Shown here piece after piece: positions 25,042-35,400 of a stretch of DNA of 64,000 nt. The translations under genes were made by a program, and so were the position numbers. The stretch spans positions 186,001-250,000 of the forward strand of contig NZ_JADQDR010000008.1 in NCBI RefSeq assembly GCF_015694705.1, in the 5' to 3' direction. Every line of letters starts with the position of its first letter. Positions within the stretch are counted from its first letter, which is position 1. Below the pieces are notes generated by a model. That model ran no database searches. It saw nothing but the letters and a program-made list of their open reading frames with translations, and was not told the DNA's origin. This DNA comes from Pontibacter rufus. GTDB taxonomy: Bacteria; Bacteroidota; Bacteroidia; Cytophagales; Hymenobacteraceae.

Positions 25042-26895
25042 CTACTTTTTCAATTCCAGCACCAGCGTTGTTTTAGCAGGCAGCGTGAGTGATTTGATGT
25101 CTGCTACGTTCTCGCCGGTAGCGATATTTACAGCGCTGTTAAAGCCGCTCATGCGCTCCGCAAACCGATCCGTTTTCACGGTTTCGGTCTTCTCGCCGGT
25201 GTTCATCACTACCATTACGGTTTTATCGGGGTTATAGCGGAAGTAAGTATAGATGCCGTTTTCGGGCACATACTGCATCAGCTTACCCGTTTGCAGCACG
25301 GGGTTGTTTTTGCGGTAGTTGGCCAGCGTTTTCACGTAATTGTATGCCTCGTTCTCCAGGGCGGTGCGGCCCTGGTCGGTGAATTTGTTTACTTTATCGG
25401 AGGACCAGCCGCCTTTAAAATCCTCGCGCACTTTGCCATCGGGGTTAGAGAAATTTTTCATCAGGATCTCCGTGCCATAGTATAACTGCGGAATGCCGCG
25501 CGTGGTGAGCAGCCAGGCAATGCCGGATTTATACTTGTTCAGATCCTCGCCCACTACCGAATACCAGCGGCTCAGGTCGTGGTTATCCAGGAACACCACA
25601 TTACGCGTCGGGTCCTGATATTGGTAGTCCTGCGCCAGCGTGGTGTAGAGTTTGCTTACGCCCTCGTCCCAGCCAAACTTCTCGTTCATGGCGGCCTGTA
25701 TGCCCCACAATGTTTGGAAGTCCGTTACACCCGGCAGCTCAGTATCGAAGCCGCGGTTCACGGTGTTGCCCTGTGTAAAGTATACCTGGTTCGGTACGCC
25801 GTGCACCCAGGTCTCGCCAAAGAAATAATAGCCCGGGTACTCTTCTTTCAGCGCTTTGCCCCATTGGGCCATAAATTTCGCATCGTTGTAGGCGTAGGTA
25901 TCTATGCGGAAGCCGTCTACACCGGCATACTCAATCCACCAGATGTCGCTTTGGGTAATGTAGTTCTGCACGAAAGGATTGTCCTGGTTCAGGTCGGGCA
26001 TGTGTGTGTCGAACCAGCCGTTCTGCATGCGCTTTTTATCGGTTTCCGATGCATAAGGGTCAAATACCGGCTGGTCTTTAAAGCTGGATTTGGTAAACTC
26101 CGGCCATTGGTGCACCCAGCTTTTCATCGGCATATCTTTTATAGTCCAGTGCTCGCTGCCCACGTGGTTGGGTACCACGTCCTGAACCAGCTTCATGTGG
26201 CGTTTCTCCAGCTCGTCGCCCAGCTGGCGGTAGAGCTCGTTGCTGCCGTAGCGTGGGTCTATTTGATAGTTTTCGGTGTTGGCATAGCCATGGTAAGAGG
26301 CGAGGGGCTGATCATTTTCCAGCACCGGGTTCAGCCACAGCGTCGTAACACCCAAATCCTGTAAGTAATCCAGGTGGTCGATAATACCCTGCAGGTCGCC
26401 GCCGTGACGATAATACATCGAGTCGCGGTTGATGGTGTGCTCCTGCATGCCTTTTACAATATCGTTGCTTTTGTCGCCGTTGGCAAAGCGGTCGGGCATT
26501 ATCAAGTAAATAAAATCTTTGCTCGACACCGGCTGGATGCGGTTCGGGTCCTGTGTGCGGCTTTTCAGCTCATACGTATAGCTCAAAGCTTTGCTGCCTT
26601 TTTTGGTGAACCGGATAGGGAAGGAGCCCGCTTTAACGGAAGGAGCAATCTGCAGGTCGAGGAACAGGTAATTCGGGTTTTCTACCTTGTGTACCTTCAC
26701 CAGTTCTACGCCCGGGTAGTCGAGGCTTACATCGCGGCTGGCAATTTTGTCGCCGTGTACCACCAGTTGCAGTTTGGGATTTTGCATGCCTGCCCACCAG
26801 AACATAGGTTCCACGCGCTCCAGCGCCGGCATCTGAGCGTACAATTGGGTGGTTAGTGCCAGACAGAAGGATAAAAAAACGAGTTTTAGCTTCAT
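25042..26895 (-). CDS. susA: SusA-like GH13 neopullulanase/cyclomaltodextrinase
   Basis: A 617-residue enzyme, the same length as I recall for Bacteroides SusA. The signal peptide (KLVFLSFCLALTTQLYAQ) ends near residue 21. An N-terminal beta domain (to about 120) precedes the GH13 barrel with Asp332 (VDGFRIDTYAY), Glu361 (FFGETWVHG) and Asp440 (FLDNHDLSRW); a C-terminal beta domain ends at the terminal Lys. It would cut the maltooligosaccharides that SusCD brings into the periplasm. It is the last gene of the minus-strand series and lies 236 bases downstream of the GH31 gene, with a palindromic repeat in between. Confidence 0.93.
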   Translation of the reverse strand: MKLKLVFLSFCLALTTQLYAQMPALERVEPMFWWAGMQNPKLQLVVHGDKIASRDVSLDYPGVELVKVHKVENPNYLFLDLQIAPSVKAGSFPIRFTKKGSKALSYTYELKSRTQDPNRIQPVSSKDFIYLIMPDRFANGDKSNDIVKGMQEHTINRDSMYYRHGGDLQGIIDHLDYLQDLGVTTLWLNPVLENDQPLASYHGYANTENYQIDPRYGSNELYRQLGDELEKRHMKLVQDVVPNHVGSEHWTIKDMPMKSWVHQWPEFTKSSFKDQPVFDPYASETDKKRMQNGWFDTHMPDLNQDNPFVQNYITQSDIWWIEYAGVDGFRIDTYAYNDAKFMAQWGKALKEEYPGYYFFGETWVHGVPNQVYFTQGNTVNRGFDTELPGVTDFQTLWGIQAAMNEKFGWDEGVSKLYTTLAQDYQYQDPTRNVVFLDNHDLSRWYSVVGEDLNKYKSGIAWLLTTRGIPQLYYGTEILMKNFSNPDGKVREDFKGGWSSDKVNKFTDQGRTALENEAYNYVKTLANYRKNNPVLQTGKLMQYVPENGIYTYFRYNPDKTVMVVMNTGEKTETVKTDRFAERMSGFNSAVNIATGENVADIKSLTLPAKTTLVLELKK

Positions 26896-26976
26896 GGGTG
26901 TTTTTTAGAATAGTAAGCACAAAAAAGAAGTATGTCTTTTGATTTGCTAGTGCGCAATGTTAATGCGAGCGCTAAC

Positions 26977-27049
26977 GCTGGTGCGAGCTTGCAGCTCGTA
27001 CTATAAACTACAAGCTATAAGTAAGTACGAGCTACAAGCTCGCACTAGC
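26977..27049. repeat. Nested palindromic repeat, GCTGGTGCGAGCTTG family, copy 3
   Basis: Arms 26977-27001 and 27025-27049 are inverted copies with two mismatches. It lies in the gap between the GH31 and GH13 genes. Single half-words (GCTAGTGCGC, TTTGCACCAGC) beside it suggest decayed extra copies. Confidence 0.82.
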
Positions 27050-27131
27050 GGTTTGCACCAGCGATACCGTGTCTCTACGCTGTTGAACAATTGCATCTGC
27101 AAGTGTAAATTACTTACGGATGCAGTTCAAT

Positions 27132-29597
27132 TTACAGATTTAATGTAAAAGCATTGTTGTTGTTTTCTACGACAATGCTCTTCACTTTATAACCTTCTGT
27201 CGGATTGGAAGCGCCCTGCGGATCAAAACGGGAAATCGGATCGATGAACGAAACAAAGTCATCGTTTAACTTACCCGATTTGCCGTTTACTTTTACTTTA
27301 GACGCATTGCCAAAGCCGTGCAGCACCACTTTGATGTGGTTGAACTTAGAATTAAACGAGCCCTCCGCTTTTCCGAAAGCCAGATCGTTTTTGCGGGCAT
27401 CGTAACGGATGGTGCGCTTGTAATACTGGCCTTTTTCATAATCATAAGACTTGCCATCGTCCTCGTAATACACAAAAGCATTATCCGCATCGCCTTTGTA
27501 GACCTGTATCGTCAGCGTATCGGTGGGCTGCTCTGCCGTGGTCTGTATCAGCGATTGCATCGGCACAATGCTGCCGGCCTTTACATACACCGGCATTTTG
27601 TTGTAAGCCAGCGGAATGATTTTCTCCTGATTGCCGCTCTCTACTTCGCCGGTATACAGGTTGTACCATTTGCCCTCTGGGAAGTATACTTTCCCGAAGT
27701 TAACGGTGCTGGCAAAAGGCGCTATCAGGAAGGCCTCCCCAAAAAGGTACTGGTTCTGGTACTGTCCGTCATAAATCTTCGGGTCCTGGGTATAATTTAT
27801 CGCCAGCGAGCGCGCTACCGGAAGGCCATTCTGTGTTGCCTCGTAAAAGGTGGAGTACAGGTATGGCAGCAGTTTATAACGCAGGTTGATGAAGTTGCGG
27901 GCAATTTCCGTTACTTCTTCGCCATAAGCCCAGGGCTCCGACGATTTGGTGTTCACGCCGGTATGGTTGCGGAAATAAGGCGTAAAGGCACCCAGCTGAA
28001 TCCAGCGGGCGTAGAGGCCTACACTGGGGTTGCCGGTAAAACCGCCGATGTCCATACCCGTAAACGGCACGCCGCTCAGGCCCAGACTGGTGAGCAGGCG
28101 CACGCCGGCCAGCATGTGGTCGTCTTCCGCGCGGTTGTCGCCGGTCCAGATGGCGGTGTAGCGCTGCAGGCCGGCAAAACCGGCGCGGGTAAGTATAAAC
28201 GGGCGTTTGTTCATGGTAGTGCGGGCACCTTCGTAGCTGGTGCGGACCATTTCCAGGGCGTACACATTATGCCCTTGCTTGCTGGTGGTCAGGTGGCCAT
28301 CGTAGTTAAACAGCACATTGTCCGGCATTTTGTTACCCCAGGTGGCTATCTCGTTCATATCGTTCCAGAGGCCGTCGACGCCATCATCGGCAAAGCGCTT
28401 CACCTGGTTTCGCCACCAGTCGCGGCCTTTTTCGCTGGTAAAGTCGGGGAAATGTGTCCAGCCCGGCCATACCTGCCCGGTATAATATTGCCCGTCCGGA
28501 TACTTCAGGAAGATATCAGCCTTTTTGCCGCTTTCGTAAGCATGGTAGCCTGGCTCTACTTTTATGCCGGGGTCAACAATCACGGTGGTTTTAAAACCCA
28601 GGTCTTCCAGTTGCTTATTCATCCCGGCCGGATCCGGAAAGCGGTTTTTGTCCCAGGTAAACAGCTTGTAGGCATCCATGTAGTGAATATCGAGCGTAAT
28701 GCCGTCTGCCGGGATCTTCTTTTCACGCAATGTGCGGGCAATGCGCATTACTTCTGCATCAGGATAGTAGGAGTAGCGGTTTTGCTGATAGCCCAAACTC
28801 CAGAGCGGCGGTATAGGCATCCGGCCAGTCAGGTAAGTATACGAGGTGATGATGTCGGCTACTTTGGTGTGGTAGATGAAGTAGTAGTCCATTTCGCCGC
28901 CCTGCACACCGAAAGAGGAGAAGCGGTTGTTGCTGGCGCCAAAGTTGAAGTCACTCTGGTAGGTGTTGTCCAGGAAAATGCCATAGTTGAGCCCGTCGTG
29001 GATGCCGATGTAAAACGGAATGGTAGAATAAATCGGGTCCTGGTTTACAGCATAGCCGTAGGCATCGGTGTTCCAGTTGGTGTAGCCATTGCCGCGGCGG
29101 TCGAGCGGGCCGGTTTTCTCGCCAAGACCGATGAAGCGTTCGCCTTCCTGCATGTGCTTGTAGGTGGTCACTTCTTCGCCAATCCAGGAGGTGGTCAGGC
29201 CCTGCTCATCCTGGCTGATAACTTTGCCATTAGGAGTATAAAAGGCCACGGCAAACGGATTTTTGCTGATGCGGGCCGTTAGCGAATCCGTCGTAATAGT
29301 AATTTCGTTGCTGTTCTGGGTGATGTTTGCTTTTACCTGCTGGGGCTTGCCTACCACGGCATACGAAAAGTCATCGCCCAGCGGCTTTTTGTCCATACGC
29401 ACCCGCACAATCGTTGGGCTGTATACCGAAAGCCTGATGTGCTCGTTGCTGCTGGTGCTAAGGTTTACGTGCTGGCCTTCTATGGTTACAGCATTAACAT
29501 TGCCCACCTGGTGCACCGGGTTATCCTGAGCAGAAGCGGCAAAGTTTAGCGCTGAAACAGCCAGCAGTGTGAGAATTGAGTTATAAAGTATCTTCAT
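27132..29597 (-). CDS. GH31 alpha-glucosidase, secreted
   Basis: An 821-residue glycoside hydrolase. The signal peptide ends in AASAQ (about 24). The GH31 barrel has the nucleophile Asp413 in DGLWNDMNEIATW, the acid/base Asp487 in TAIWTGDNRAEDD, and GMDIGGFTGN. N-terminal galactose-mutarotase-like and C-terminal beta domains are of normal size. It would release glucose from the ends of maltooligosaccharides in the periplasm. In Bacteroides this job in the sus operon is done by SusB, a GH97 enzyme, so this locus has a replacement. It lies 144 bases after susE, behind a terminator hairpin. Confidence 0.95.
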   Translation of the reverse strand: MKILYNSILTLLAVSALNFAASAQDNPVHQVGNVNAVTIEGQHVNLSTSSNEHIRLSVYSPTIVRVRMDKKPLGDDFSYAVVGKPQQVKANITQNSNEITITTDSLTARISKNPFAVAFYTPNGKVISQDEQGLTTSWIGEEVTTYKHMQEGERFIGLGEKTGPLDRRGNGYTNWNTDAYGYAVNQDPIYSTIPFYIGIHDGLNYGIFLDNTYQSDFNFGASNNRFSSFGVQGGEMDYYFIYHTKVADIITSYTYLTGRMPIPPLWSLGYQQNRYSYYPDAEVMRIARTLREKKIPADGITLDIHYMDAYKLFTWDKNRFPDPAGMNKQLEDLGFKTTVIVDPGIKVEPGYHAYESGKKADIFLKYPDGQYYTGQVWPGWTHFPDFTSEKGRDWWRNQVKRFADDGVDGLWNDMNEIATWGNKMPDNVLFNYDGHLTTSKQGHNVYALEMVRTSYEGARTTMNKRPFILTRAGFAGLQRYTAIWTGDNRAEDDHMLAGVRLLTSLGLSGVPFTGMDIGGFTGNPSVGLYARWIQLGAFTPYFRNHTGVNTKSSEPWAYGEEVTEIARNFINLRYKLLPYLYSTFYEATQNGLPVARSLAINYTQDPKIYDGQYQNQYLFGEAFLIAPFASTVNFGKVYFPEGKWYNLYTGEVESGNQEKIIPLAYNKMPVYVKAGSIVPMQSLIQTTAEQPTDTLTIQVYKGDADNAFVYYEDDGKSYDYEKGQYYKRTIRYDARKNDLAFGKAEGSFNSKFNHIKVVLHGFGNASKVKVNGKSGKLNDDFVSFIDPISRFDPQGASNPTEGYKVKSIVVENNNNAFTLNL

Positions 29598-29645
29598 TTT
29601 AACAGATAAAGCTTATACTTAGATTTTGAACAGAGACTTAAAAAA

Positions 29646-29676
29646 TTAACCCGGCAATAAAGCATCACCGGGTTAA
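29646..29676 (-). terminator. Terminator/attenuator after susE
   Basis: A 9-base perfect stem (TTAACCCGG at 29646-29654, CCGGGTTAA at 29668-29676) followed on the minus strand by a T tract. It could uncouple susCDE from the GH31 and GH13 genes. Confidence 0.7.
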
Positions 29677-29741
29677 CTTTATTCTTGTAAGGCAACAACA
29701 GTTAGAAGCGAAGTATAAATCAGAAAATATACTTGCGGATA

Positions 29742-30806
29742 CTATTGCTTTTTGAGCTTGTACAGGTAGTAACCGGGGTGACTTAAATCCAGCGTAATAA
29801 GATAATTGCCTGCTTCTTCAACTTTGATGTTATCGCCATTAAACTCCAGGACACCATCAGCGGGCTTGTCGTCTTTCTCATCGCCATAGTTCAGATCCCA
29901 GGCATCGTTTGCCCTGAACTTGATTTCACCAACAGACAGCGGGAGCGTTGCCGACCATACTTTAGTGGTTTCATCGTAGGTAAGATCCTTGTCATTGTCC
30001 CAACTTCCGGTAGCATCGCCAATTACACCCCAGGTTGTTTTGGTGGCAGACCAGGTCAAGTCTTTGGTATTGGCTTTTAGCAGATAGTATCCCGGTTCTT
30101 TCACCGTCAGGTTTCCGGCTCCGCCATCTGTACTTAATTTTCCGGTGCCGCCATCGCCATAGTTAGGTCCGTCCCAGTTCGGCTTGGATGTAAACTTAAA
30201 GCCGTCGGCCACATTCATAAAAACGTAACCTTCATAGATGCCATCATCCTTCGGAGAAGATATTTTAGGGGCAACATCAGGAGCCCAGCCCTGGTACTGG
30301 CCCGGCACATAGAGCGATGGATAATCCGGAATATCCACGTAAGGAGTGGCCGTAACGGTGACAACGTTAGAGTAGGTTGGCTCCACGTTAGGACCAATGC
30401 TGGTTTGCAGCCTCACGTCCAGGCTGGCTGGTGCGCCTGTCGGCAGCTCCATTTTAAGCAGGAGCTTGTTAAAATCAGCCACGGTGTAGGTTTTTTCTGT
30501 GCTGCTGCCGAGTGCTACTTCTTCCGGTGCGGCAAAATCTGTTCCGGCTGGTGCCAGTTGCAGCGTATACTTTGCCGCATCGTAGCTGTATTCCGGCACA
30601 GACCAGGTCAGATCCAGCGGCGTCCAGGAGAATGTAACGGCATCGTCGGCTGCTGTTTCGCTGCTGAGTGCAGGACTTGTAGTGGAAACGGTAAGTTCGG
30701 GAATACCTGTCGGGGTAACCGTTAGTTTCTCCTCATCTTTCTCACAGGAGAAAAGCGCAAGTGAGCATACGCAAAGGATGAGCAATTGATGTATAGAGGT
30801 TCTCAT
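29742..30806 (-). CDS. susE: SusE-like starch-binding outer membrane lipoprotein
   Basis: A 354-residue lipoprotein with lipobox ALFSC (Cys20) and the acidic CEKDEE export signal that marks surface lipoproteins in this phylum. The N-terminal SusE domain (about 30-150; SFTW-like segments VTFSWTPLDL) is followed by two SusE/F-type carbohydrate modules, DYPSLYVPGQYQGWAPDVAP with GYYLLKANTKDLTWS, then TTWGVIGDATGSWDNDKDL with GNYLITLDLSHPGYYLYKLK. It would hold starch at the surface beside SusCD. It starts 68 bases after susD; a hairpin lies in the gap. Confidence 0.9.
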   Translation of the reverse strand: MRTSIHQLLILCVCSLALFSCEKDEEKLTVTPTGIPELTVSTTSPALSSETAADDAVTFSWTPLDLTWSVPEYSYDAAKYTLQLAPAGTDFAAPEEVALGSSTEKTYTVADFNKLLLKMELPTGAPASLDVRLQTSIGPNVEPTYSNVVTVTATPYVDIPDYPSLYVPGQYQGWAPDVAPKISSPKDDGIYEGYVFMNVADGFKFTSKPNWDGPNYGDGGTGKLSTDGGAGNLTVKEPGYYLLKANTKDLTWSATKTTWGVIGDATGSWDNDKDLTYDETTKVWSATLPLSVGEIKFRANDAWDLNYGDEKDDKPADGVLEFNGDNIKVEEAGNYLITLDLSHPGYYLYKLKKQ

Positions 30807-30827
30807 AAAATAGCTTTATAAAGGTTG

Positions 30828-30863
30828 ATCCGGGGCAGAACCGGCAAGGATCCGGCCCCGGAT
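30828..30863 (-). promoter_or_regulatory. Intercistronic hairpin between susD and susE
   Basis: Arms ATCCGGGGC (30828-30836) and GCCCCGGAT (30855-30863) form a 9-base GC-rich stem, with further pairing in the loop (CCGG/CCGG). No T tract follows on the minus strand, so it may set relative amounts by RNA stability instead of ending transcription; this is inference. Confidence 0.45.
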
Positions 30864-30874
30864 TTCATACTTGC

Positions 30875-32467
30875 TTAATATCCTGTGTTTTGTGTTAAAT
30901 TAGGATTGGCAGCCATGTCCGCAGCCGGAATCGGGTAAAGCGTACGGTAATCTTCCACTGCCTGGCCTCCTTTTACGCCGCCTTTCCATGGCCACAGGTA
31001 CTCGCCGCCTGTGAATTTGCCGAAACGGATAAGGTCTGTCCGCCGCTGCATTTCCCAGTTCAGTTCCCGGGCTCTTTCATCCATCATAAAGTCCAGGGTC
31101 AGCTGGCTGGCTGTAATATCGCCGCCAGCTCCTTTGTAGGCTCTTTCGCGTACCCGGTTTACATACTCCAGCGCCAGACCTGCATCTCCGCCCGCGCCAC
31201 CGCGCAGCACAGCTTCGGCGTAAGTCAGGTATACATCTGCGAGCCGGAACATAGGGAAGTCCGTGTCCGGGAAGTTGCCGGTGGGGTCAGAGCCCGGCTG
31301 ACCGGTGGAACTCACATTTTTATACTTGGTAATGGGATATCCGTCGGTAAATGTGAAAATGTCGTTGATTACCAGCGACTGGCCATCAGTATAAAAGTTG
31401 GATCGGTCATCTACGACACCCTGTGGTGTAGGAAAGAGGTCTACCACTGCCTCGGTGGCACGTAAACCAGCCCAGCCACCGTTAATGCCGAAGGAAGCGA
31501 CGTCCATGCTGCCGCCAACCGGTGCATGCACCAGAAACGTCATGCCTCCGTAAGATTGTGTGTGCAGGCCATCAAACGTAATCGGGAAGATGATTTCGTT
31601 GGAAGTGTTGTTATCCGTCAGGAACAGGTTATCGTAATCCGGCTCCAGGGTATAGCCTGCGTCAATTACCTTTTGGGCGTACGTAATAACATCTGTGTAG
31701 CGCTCCTGCCCGGTGTATACTTCGGCATTCAGGTAGAGTTTGGTCAGCAGTGTCCAGTCAGCGGCTTTATCGGCCCTGCCGTATTCGTTCTGGCGGGCAT
31801 CCACCAGGTCGGGCTCAATAGCCAGCAGTTCCGATTCGATGTACTTAAAAAGATCTGCGCGGGCAATCTGCGGCGGGAAGAAAGAGCCTACCGGATCATT
31901 CTCGGTTACAAAAGGCACATTGCCGAACAGATCCATGGCATGCCAGTAGCTAAGGGCCCGCAGGAAGCGCGCCTCAGCACGGAAGTTTCTGGCCTGTTCC
32001 AAATCCTGGCCTGAGATCCCGCGCTCACTCAGCTTTTCGTCTGTGGTTTCGCGGATAAACTCGTTGGTGAGGGCTATCTGGTAGTAAATGCGGCTGTACA
32101 TGGCTGCCAGAAACTCGTTGCTTGATGACCAGTCCATCTCGTGGAAGTCGGGCAGCGAGCCATCATTCCAGCCGATAACAGCTTCATCTGTCGGCAGTTC
32201 CTGCACACTATAATACAGGCGCAGGTAGTTCGAAAAACCTTCGTCCAGGCCGCTGATGTCGGGCTTTCCGGCAGGGCCCTGCTGGCCGCTTACGGCATAG
32301 CCGGCGTACAACTTGGCCAGTATGGGCTTATAGTTGCTGAAATCCTTGTATACACTGGCCGAGGTGATGTCGTAGAAAGGCTCGCGATCGAGATCTTTGG
32401 TACAGGAAGAGACGGACAGTGCAACCATCCCAGCAAGCATCGTTTTTTTTATGAATGTAGATATCAT
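30875..32467 (-). CDS. susD: SusD-like nutrient-binding outer membrane lipoprotein
   Basis: A 530-residue RagB/SusD protein. The lipobox is VSSC (Cys22), followed by TKDLD, an acidic surface-export signal. The helical TPR-like core is seen in NEFIRETTDEK, EARFLRALSYWHAMDLFGNVPFV and YLTYAEAVLR, and the family end ARELNWEMQRRTDLIRFGKF with YPIPAADMAANPNLTQNTGY is intact. SusD caps the SusC channel and captures glycan. It starts 17 bases after susC, as expected for a pair. Confidence 0.96.
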   Translation of the reverse strand: MISTFIKKTMLAGMVALSVSSCTKDLDREPFYDITSASVYKDFSNYKPILAKLYAGYAVSGQQGPAGKPDISGLDEGFSNYLRLYYSVQELPTDEAVIGWNDGSLPDFHEMDWSSSNEFLAAMYSRIYYQIALTNEFIRETTDEKLSERGISGQDLEQARNFRAEARFLRALSYWHAMDLFGNVPFVTENDPVGSFFPPQIARADLFKYIESELLAIEPDLVDARQNEYGRADKAADWTLLTKLYLNAEVYTGQERYTDVITYAQKVIDAGYTLEPDYDNLFLTDNNTSNEIIFPITFDGLHTQSYGGMTFLVHAPVGGSMDVASFGINGGWAGLRATEAVVDLFPTPQGVVDDRSNFYTDGQSLVINDIFTFTDGYPITKYKNVSSTGQPGSDPTGNFPDTDFPMFRLADVYLTYAEAVLRGGAGGDAGLALEYVNRVRERAYKGAGGDITASQLTLDFMMDERARELNWEMQRRTDLIRFGKFTGGEYLWPWKGGVKGGQAVEDYRTLYPIPAADMAANPNLTQNTGY

Positions 32468-32484
32468 CTGATTGTCGGTTGAAA

Positions 32485-35400
32485 TTAAATGTCGAGGTTC
32501 AGACCAAAAGAGAACACACGCGGGTTTGGATAAAAGTTATTGTCGATTCCCGATGCAATCTCCGGATCCAGGCCGGTATATTTTGTGATAACGAACACGT
32601 TCTGCACACTCACAGACAAACGCAGATTGGCTTTGTCGTTCAGTATTTTCCCGAAGTTATAACCCAGGTTTATGTTCTCCATGCGCAGGAAAGAGGCGTT
32701 CTGCACGTAATAGTCGGAGAAAAACTGGTTGTTGTTAAACCCGGTTTCCAGCACATCGGAGGTCAGGTTAGTCAGATAGTTCGGATAAGTCAGGTTTTTG
32801 TACACACCGTTACCGGAGTTCACGTTGTTATACATGTAGTTGCCGATATTGCCGCGCAGCACAAAGTTCAGGTTCCAGTTATTATAAGCGAGTTGTGAGC
32901 TGAAGCCCAGGTATACCTGTGCTTCCGGGCTTTTATACCGGTATCTGTCCTGTGCATTAATAATGCCGTCGCTGTTCAGGTCGGCATAAACGCCCTCTAT
33001 CGGGTTGCCGTTCTGATCATACACCTGCTTGTACACATAAAAAGTATAAGGGCGGTAGCCAACAGTATGTATCTGCACGTGGTTGCCTACACCGCCCGAA
33101 ATAGCGTCACCGGCCTCTATGCCCACAGAAGTCTCATCCTTCACTTTGCTCAGGTTGGTGATTTCGCTCTTGTTGAAGGTCGCATTGGCGCTTATATCCC
33201 AGGTAAGATTCTCGTTACTGATGGCAGTATAAGACAGCACGGCCTCCAGTCCTTTGTTCTCAATGTTACCCACATTTGTCAGGATGCGGTTGGTGAGATT
33301 GGTACCGGCCGGAACAGAGATAACAGCCAGGAGGTCTTTGGTTTTCTTTTTATACACATCGATGCTACCGGAGAGCTTTCCGTTCAGGATACCGAAGTCC
33401 AGACCGGCATTAATGGTTTGCGTTTCCTCCCACTTGATGTTTGCGTCATACCCTTCAGGGCGTAAGGTACTGTAGTACTGATCACCGAACTGGTACTGGG
33501 TTTTTAAGTCGCCATTAGTATAGCGGGCCAGGTAAGGGTAATCGCCGGTGAGGATGTCCTGCTGGCCGGTAACGCCATAACCCAGGCGCAGTTTCAGTTC
33601 AGATAACCATGGCGTGTCTTTCAGGAAGCTTTCCTCGTTAATTCTCCAGGCAAAGGCCAGCGATGGGAAGGTGCCCCACTTGTTGCCCGGCCCGAAACGG
33701 GAAGAACCGTCTCGGCGGATGTTAGCTGTGAGCAGGTAACGGTCCAGCAAAGAGTAGTTCAGGCGTCCGAAGAAGCCTATGAGTGTATACTGTGTTTTGA
33801 ACGGGAATGGGTTTGCCTCCTGGCCGGGTATTACGTTGCCTTCCGCATCCATACCTGCAAAAGAAGGCTCCTCCGTGATAAAGTCCTGGTAAGAGTAGCC
33901 GGCTGTAGCATCAATACGGCTGTTCAGGTCGGGCAGCTCCTTTACATAGTTCAGGTAGAAGTCCAGGAGTTTGCTGTCTTTAGATTGCTCATACTCCGAA
34001 AGGCTACCACCCTGAACAAAAACAGAGGCCAGCGTAGCCGGCTGAAAAATAGAGCCCTCGCTGCTCGAAATGTCGTAGCCCAGGTTCAGGTTAGCATGTA
34101 ACTCGGGTATGAACGGGAGCTTATAATCTAACAGGATGTTGCCGATGCTGCGCTTCACGGTGCTTTTGTCCTCACGCTGCTCCAGCATGCTCAGGGGGTT
34201 GCGCGGGGCCAGGGTATTCGGGTTGCCGTTGGCATCCGTCCACTCAAAATATCCGCCAAATTCATTGTCCGCATACACGGGTTGTGTCGGGTCGAAGGCT
34301 ACAGCCGCACCGATAGCTCCCTGCTGGGCGAAACGATTTTTATTGATAGCGGCCTGCACATTCAGCGTGATTTTAAGATGGTCATCCAACAGGCTAGGCG
34401 TTAGGCTTATAGAGCCGGATGTTCTTTCCAGGCTTGATGTTTTCAGGACACCTTCCTGATCCAGGTAGCCCACTGAAACACGGTAAGGTAACTTTTTGTA
34501 AGCGCCGGTAAGGGTCAGGTTGTTGTCGTATGTCATGGCATCCTGGAAGATCTGATCCTGCCAATTGGTATTGGCATCGCCCAATAGGCCTTTGTTGCCT
34601 TCCGAAGCATACTGGCCTACTGCCGTGCGCAGCTCATCTGCCGAAAGCACATCTACCTGTTTGCGGATGGTTGAAAGGCTGGTTGTAGAGTTAAGGCTTA
34701 CTTTTAGCTTTTCGCCAAGTTCTCCTTTTTTAGTTGTGATGATGATAACCCCGTTTGCTGCCCGTGAACCGTAAATGGCAGCGGCTGAAGCATCTTTCAG
34801 AATGTTGAAAGAGGCAATGTCGTTCGGATTGATAAAGCTCAGCGGGTTAGCGGAGCCGGATATAGAGCGGCTGTCGAGCGGTACACCGTCGATCACAATC
34901 AGCGGATCGTTGTTGGCATTCAGCGAAGAACCGCTTCGGATGCGGATACGTCCCCCGGAGCCAGGCGCTCCACCGTTGGACGTAATCTGTACACCGGCTA
35001 CTTTACCGGTTATCAGCTGCTCCGGCGTGGTTACCTGCCCCTTCACAAAGTCTTCGGAACTGATAGCTGTTACGGCACCAGTTAAATCACTTTTTTTCTG
35101 TGTGCCATAACCTACCACCACTACTTCCTGCAGTGCCTCTGCATCTGGGCGGAGGGAAATGTTTAAGGTGGTCTGGTTATCAACAGCTACTTCCTGGTTT
35201 TCGTAGCCGATATAGGAAAGTATAAGCACGGCGCCGCTTTCGGGCACCGCAATAGAAAAGTGGCCATTTACGTCGGTAGCAGTACCACGCGAAGTACCTT
35301 TCAGCACAACCGTTACACCGGGCAGGCCCATCCCGTTCTCATCCGTAACGGTACCCTGCACTGTTACGTCCGTTTGCAGGGCGGTGGCTGCCTGGTGTGC

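Noticed and set aside
27318..29282. A 654-codon open frame on the + strand
   Set aside because: It lies wholly opposite a complete GH31 gene with all catalytic motifs. Its translation is rich in Val, Ala and His without any family pattern, as expected of an antisense shadow.
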